DNA of 64,000 nt, taken from assembly GCA_949316235.1 (NCBI GenBank), contig OX438751.1:4302413-4366412 (forward strand). Direction: 5' to 3'. The translations under genes and the position numbers were made by a program. Below, in pieces: positions 59,245 to 64,000 of the stretch. This DNA comes from Oegoconia quadripuncta (lineage: Eukaryota > Arthropoda > Insecta > Lepidoptera > Autostichidae). The number at the start of each line of letters is the position of its first letter. Within the stretch, counting starts at the first letter, position 1. The notes beneath the pieces were generated by a model. The model was not told the origin of the DNA, did no database searches, and saw only the letters and a program-made list of their open reading frames with translations.

Positions 59245-59345
59245 AAACAATACAATACAAATACTCTTTATTGCGCAAAATAATTTACAATAATTTGTGA
59301 TGATAACAATAGAACACAATTAGGCGGTCTTATCACTAGAACCTG
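59245..59345 (-). mobile_element. LINE 3' end with (acaat)n tail
   Basis: Repeated 'acaat' is followed by 'actctttattgcgcaaaata', 'gatgataacaatagaacac' and 'aattaggcggtcttatcact'. It is the longer relative of the minimal insertion at 32880-32920. Confidence 0.6.
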
Positions 59346-60908
59346 CAGAACACAAACTTCCAGACAACCCACAGCTATATGGGACATTTGTAGGTAGAAA
59401 AACAGGTAGGGTGCACGATACTGTGTAAACCCTGTGTTAAAAGCTAAATATTTTCAAAACATGGCTAAGAACCTGTTTCCTCGTTCAATCTCTAATATAT
59501 ATAAAAAAACGCACTCAAATCTGACCGCACACAGCACGCTCTGAGCAGCACAATTTTCTGTAAAAGCGGAAATGTTAATCCAATTTAACCATGTGTCTAT
59601 GATATACAGGTACTGGCACTGCTAGACTACCCGAGGTAGGATTCGCTCATGCCCAAATGCCCTTCATGCCCCAATCACAGATTGTTGCGAGCGTCAATGA
59701 CGCTGGAGCTCATCGACGGTCTATGTTTACTGTTGTCAAAATTACCAAGTATTGAACATTAAAAAAAACATAAAAGTGAGAAAGTAAGACATTTTGATGA
59801 TATTGTCGTTCCGAAAAAAAAATAGACGTGATATTTCTTCAGACTAATCTCATTTTCGTGATCTAAAGTGATACTATATATATGAAATGATACTGAAATA
59901 TAGTACCCGTGTAGATATGGAATATGGATGTCGATGGTCGGAAAGGAACCGTGGTCTTCCTTAAAGATAATAAAGGTAAAGATGGGTGGATTGTGTGAAG
60001 GGATTGTCTAATTTCTAGACTGCAACTTATGCTGAGGAGACCTTCTTTGATACCACTTTGCGACACCAAAAATTAATTTTTAAGGACTTTAGTCTATAAG
60101 TGAAACATTGCTTAGGTATTTTTATTGTATTTTGTAAACTGCTTTATGAGATAGGAGTACCTATCCTATTACATGAAAATGTTTTGTGTACTACTTTTAT
60201 CTCACTCGGTCCCAATTTCACTGTGTATATTTTCACATTTCATGTAATAATAATGTGTGTGTCGCTAAATGGGTCAAATAAACGATTCTTATTCTTATTC
60301 TAAGGGTGGAATATGAACGAAAATGACGTGAATGATGAGGTAACGGCTGGTAGAGGAGATTGGAAGAAAGACGTACTGCGCCGACCACAAATAAATTGGG
60401 ACCAGGGCAAGAAGATGATGAGTAGGTATCCGTGTAGATATATGGAATTACAGACATGCCTTCACGCATAGTTGAATACAAAGCCGGGCCAAATAAGTAG
60501 TATACGGGACTGGGCATTGCACCTAAATACGGTGATAAATTTTGTAGTCTTTATTAAATAACATACTTTTTCTTTTTTGTATATCGCAATACATATATAA
60601 TAATGGCAATACCCACGTATAAAATTTAACCCATATCAACCTAATGCGGGTAGAGACCTTTATCACCGCAATAGGCAATCCTTTCCCGTCCCTTAATAAC
60701 TGCAATGTATATACATATATATGAACCCGCTGCTAGGAACTGGGACATGTATGTTTTTATGGTCATGATGACACACGAAAAAGTAAGGAAAGGACTGTAA
60801 TGTAACTTCCCATAAATAGCCAAACAATACGGTTTTTCTTTGTATTGCTAACTTAACAATAATTCCTCCGACTCGGTAAGTTTGCTGTGTCCTAAATTAT
60901 AGGTTACG

Positions 60909-61109
60909 ATGCAATCTATGTATAATAAGGTCCTGGAAGAAATGTTTCCTTTAAATAAATTTAAAACTACCATAAAACGGAAACTATGTTCAAGAGGCTG
61001 TTATAAAATTCCTGACTATTTAGATGATCCTGCCTCTCTGGAAGCACAGAGGCGTGGTCATTACTCCACCGACAAGAGCACAGCTCTTAAATTGAAAAAG
61101 ATGATCTGA
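60909..61109 (+). mobile_element. Retrotransposon C-terminal fragment
   Basis: A 66-residue frame contains FKTTIKRKLCSRGCYKIPDY, followed by LDDPASLE and a short lysine-rich end. The 'K..L..+GYY...DYL.D' pattern is typical of the C-terminus of jockey/CR1-group LINE reverse transcriptases. The following text ('gtgaatgagcggtaatt') recurs near 52580 as 'gtgaatgagcagtaaat', in line with a shared LINE 3' region. Class assignment is tentative. Confidence 0.5.
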
Positions 61110-62910
61110 AATCATGGATATGAATCGCTTGGCGATATTCATATCATATCATTGTGTTCATATGGTTATAAAAGATGTTAAGAATGTAATGTTATTAGTT
61201 TAATTATTATTTCTTTGTTTTTTGCTCTTGTGAATGAGCGGTAATTATTTATCAATCATAATCTGTAAACTCTATCATACTATAACGTTTCTCTGACGCA
61301 GGAATTAATGTAATAATAATTCCATAAATAAGAAAAAAATGTACCTCCACCTCGGTTTGGTCGGGTTCAAGGGCGACGACAGTGCGTTGTCATATCTAAG
61401 GACTCATATGGAATGGTTTTATCTCTGAAGCCTCTATATTCACTAGGTATCTATCCTTCTTGGAATTGATAATAGGGTGATACCCAACCGGTCTGTCCCA
61501 GCAAAGGGAAAGACGCCTACCACCTGGTAGCAGCAATTCTAAAACTAAATTTCAAAGACAGCATACAGTTTCAGACTTTCTCGGTTACTATCTAAATATT
61601 AGTTCGCCTACCGAACCCGTTACAACTTACAATGTTTCATAAATATTTTGATTTCGGTATAAGTACTTGATGGAACTCCATTGCATACTTATTGTTATAA
61701 ATGAAGTCGGTTAATGAATAAATTACCGAAGACCGCTCAGTCAAGAAGTCAGTTCTTGAACGGATTTTTCAGAGTTTCCGTGCTTTCGACATGTTAATCA
61801 GTTGGTTCTGGTTGTTATTAATTAAAAGCGAATAGCTAAGTCTACAGTGGCGGTTTGGCGGATTGAAATCTGGGCCCGAATGGAGATTATGGACCGTACT
61901 CTCTTCTAGCGACAGGAGGCTGTGCCCCAATAGTGGGCTATTGATCTGAGAATGTGCATCAACGAACTATTGTTATAATGGAACTATCTCCAAAATCGCG
62001 AAAAAGAAGTGTACTATATTACTCCATAATTAGGGATTATTGTTACGGTGGTTTCCCAACTGGCCGTCCGTAACGCAATATGCCGGCCGAATTTCGCCCG
62101 TCAATGTTAGGTCAAAATCCCTTCCAGAACCCACTTCTTCGACCTTCTGCCAGTACTAACTCCGCTGCTGCCCGGAGTTGATTATTTTTGCTTACGCAAC
62201 ATAATGTGTGAAAAACTGTTGATTGATCCTTAGTCTTACGCCCCCACTGGTGGGGCATAGCTTCCCCTCATCAGGAGAGGGTATGGACCATCATCCACCA
62301 TGCGGGCTCAATATGGATTAGTGATAGTGTTCTTAAGCTCTATAGGCTATCACTGTTTAACGTGCCTTCCGAAGCATAGAAATGAAAATACTAGACATAG
62401 TCGCTCATCCAAGGACTGCCCGCGCGCCACTTACCTTTGCTAATCCAAAACGATTTGCGAATGCAGTTGCGCCACGAGTGCTCTGATACACGATGTAATA
62501 AAATGGTAAAAGAAATCGCCACATATTTACGATACTTGCGAGAGAAGTATATGATACCTAATGTTGATTCGGACCGTGTAGTCTGGATAACGAGCTCGAA
62601 TGTTTATTCTAAAAAATAGACCGATGCGAATCCCGGACGCATCTTGAGATTTGAGCAGTGTGCGGAGGTTTTGATTAGCGACCAGATAAACATATAAATA
62701 AAACACGAAATCCATCAGTACGGAGCATTAGCATAACAACAGTTCGCACAACCAGACAAACAGACGCCTCGCTATATTTAACTGTAGAGATAATAAAAAC
62801 CATTCTTTCAACAAAACACAACGCGTGTTGGAAGTGAAATCGGAATGAAGATACTTGCATTTTTCTTTTAGACAATAACATACCTACACTCTCTTGTTCA
62901 TTTAGTTTAG

Positions 62911-63075
62911 GACGGCCGATTGCCCTAGTTGGTTTGAAACCAACTTTTGCGGGTTCAAATCCCGCTAGGGGTAAATGTTTGTGTGATGAATACGAACATT
63001 TACCCGAGTCATGTGTCTTATTCGTAGCCAAATTATTATGAATTATAAGTAATGTTTGACATTTTGTATAGCTCT
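62911..63075 (+). mobile_element. SINE-B-like copy
   Basis: The head 'gccgattgccctagttggtt' and B box 'gcgggttcaaatcccgctag' are followed by 'tgtgatgaatacgaacattt', as in the 38065 copy. The A-box region is diverged. Confidence 0.6.
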
Positions 63076-63125
63076 ATCCTTTTCACAGATTTCCGGTAGT
63101 TTGTATTATTATGTATTCCGTGCAA

Positions 63126-63152
<27 letters not shown>
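63126..63152. repeat. Poly-T run
   Basis: This is an uninterrupted run of 27 T. It lies just before the minus-strand SINE-B at 63155-63375 and is probably its poly-A tail. Confidence 0.9.
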
Positions 63153-63154
<2 letters not shown>

Positions 63155-63157
<3 letters not shown>

Positions 63158-63375
63158 TTCGGACACTTACACCAATCATCTAGTCCCAAACTAAGCAAAG
63201 CTTGTGCTATGGATACTAGATAACGGATAAACATACATAAATATTTATATAAACATCCATGACTCAGGAATAAATGTTCATATTCATCATACAAACATTT
63301 ACCCGTCGCGAGATTCGAACCCGCAACCGTTGGTTTCGCTGACAGGGTCACTATCCACTACACCAATCGGTCGTC
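63155..63375 (-). mobile_element. SINE-B copy, inverted relative to 62911-63075
   Basis: The plus strand runs from 'ggacacttacaccaatcatc' through 'catccatgactcaggaataa' and the B-box complement 'agattcgaacccgcaacc' to 'ctatccactacaccaatcgg'. The last ~20 nt ('ttcactatccactacacca') are repeated just outside (63377-63397). Confidence 0.7.
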
Positions 63376-64000
63376 GTTCACTATCCACTACACCAATTAG
63401 TAGTAACTAATGACAAGAAAACCAAAAACTGTAGTCTCAAGAAATAAAAAGTAAAAAAGCAGACCACAAGCTATGGAGAGATTGTTATTCTATTCCTTGT
63501 TTATGCATATACAGTCTTACTCTAACATAAGGTTATTTATATTAGGTACCAACCTATGGTTTTAGAAACTGTAACGATGTGTGAATGAACACCAGCAAAA
63601 AAAAAAACACGCAATAGCAAATTACGTAGACATTAAGTAGGTTCGTTGAACTAACAAAATAATTTATCAAATCAATCGCTCTTACGCAAAAACAGGCAAC
63701 ATATTATCAGCATAAATTAGAAAGAAGCTGTTGAGTGTGCAAGCGCATGATACAATGGTAAGGTAATGGTACGATCCAACCTATCGCACTTACTTGCTGG
63801 GCGCCACCTAGCGGACGGTGAGCTAACTCCATTAACTAGGAGGATTCTGAAAGTAACTCCTGTCGTGTTAGCATGACTACGCTCTTTCAGTCTCATAAAG
63901 CGTGAACGAGATTGCAGGTTATTTTGGGCTGCTGTAGAGAGGTCCTGCTACCCCAGCTGTTTGATTTCGTGATTATACTTATTAGAATGTGACTAGCTAT

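Larger units (their letters stand above)
51296..64000. other. Repeat-rich tract, possibly a long first intron
   Basis: No gene with conserved motifs was found. Identified items are LINE ends (52550-52640, 53572-53660, 54575-55035, 59245-59345), SINE copies (55708-56030, 57292-57606, 62911-63075, 63155-63375), the 'ccgcccgcgg' repeat (51838-52010, 57045-57268), a diverged interspersed repeat (58263-58510), a retrotransposon C-terminal fragment (60909-61109) and a poly-T run (63126-63152). The rest is AT-rich and featureless to me. Confidence 0.5.

Overview
This is eukaryotic nuclear DNA with the texture of a lepidopteran (moth or butterfly) genome. It is AT-rich, full of short tRNA-derived SINEs, foldback MITEs and decayed non-LTR retrotransposons, and its genes are split by GT-AG introns. 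The species cannot be named from the sequence. About 15% of the window is convincingly coding, and most of the rest is intron or intergenic DNA made largely of repeats.

6.7-21.5 kb holds three tandem paralogous genes on the + strand, called here A, B and C. Each encodes about 230-240 residues in 4-5 small exons. All three share the order: N-terminal tyrosine-rich segment, TRPRL(L/V)MTP segment, PPEWRME/WDGKQ-type segment, and a C-terminal CxxC knuckle. Splice phases are conserved, and C has one extra intron. I cannot assign a function.

26.4-43.5 kb holds one large - strand gene. It can be assembled from 12 exons with no frame break into a predicted 1,649-residue HEAT-repeat protein of the MROH1 (maestro heat-like repeat family member 1, HEATR7A) type. 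Its exon 8 and exon 9 donor regions have each been amplified into a minisatellite: 10 copies of 57 bp and 24 copies of about 61 bp. Every unit carries a copy of the exon end together with its 5' splice site. Other transposon pieces touch the exon 6 donor and the exon 12 acceptor. This is the most unusual structure in the window.

44.2-47.9 kb carries two abutting 5'-truncated LINEs with long intact reading frames. The first has a thumb region, RNase H and a CCHC motif. The second has a YLDD reverse transcriptase, a CCHC-like knuckle and a PD-(D/E)xK-like nuclease. 47.9-64 kb has no recognisable complete gene. A likely first coding exon of an unidentified + strand gene lies at 51184-51295, and the rest is interspersed repeats that could belong to its long first intron.

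Apart from tandem duplication of A/B/C there is no evidence that the genes work together. They appear to be independent transcription units separated by repeat-rich spacers.
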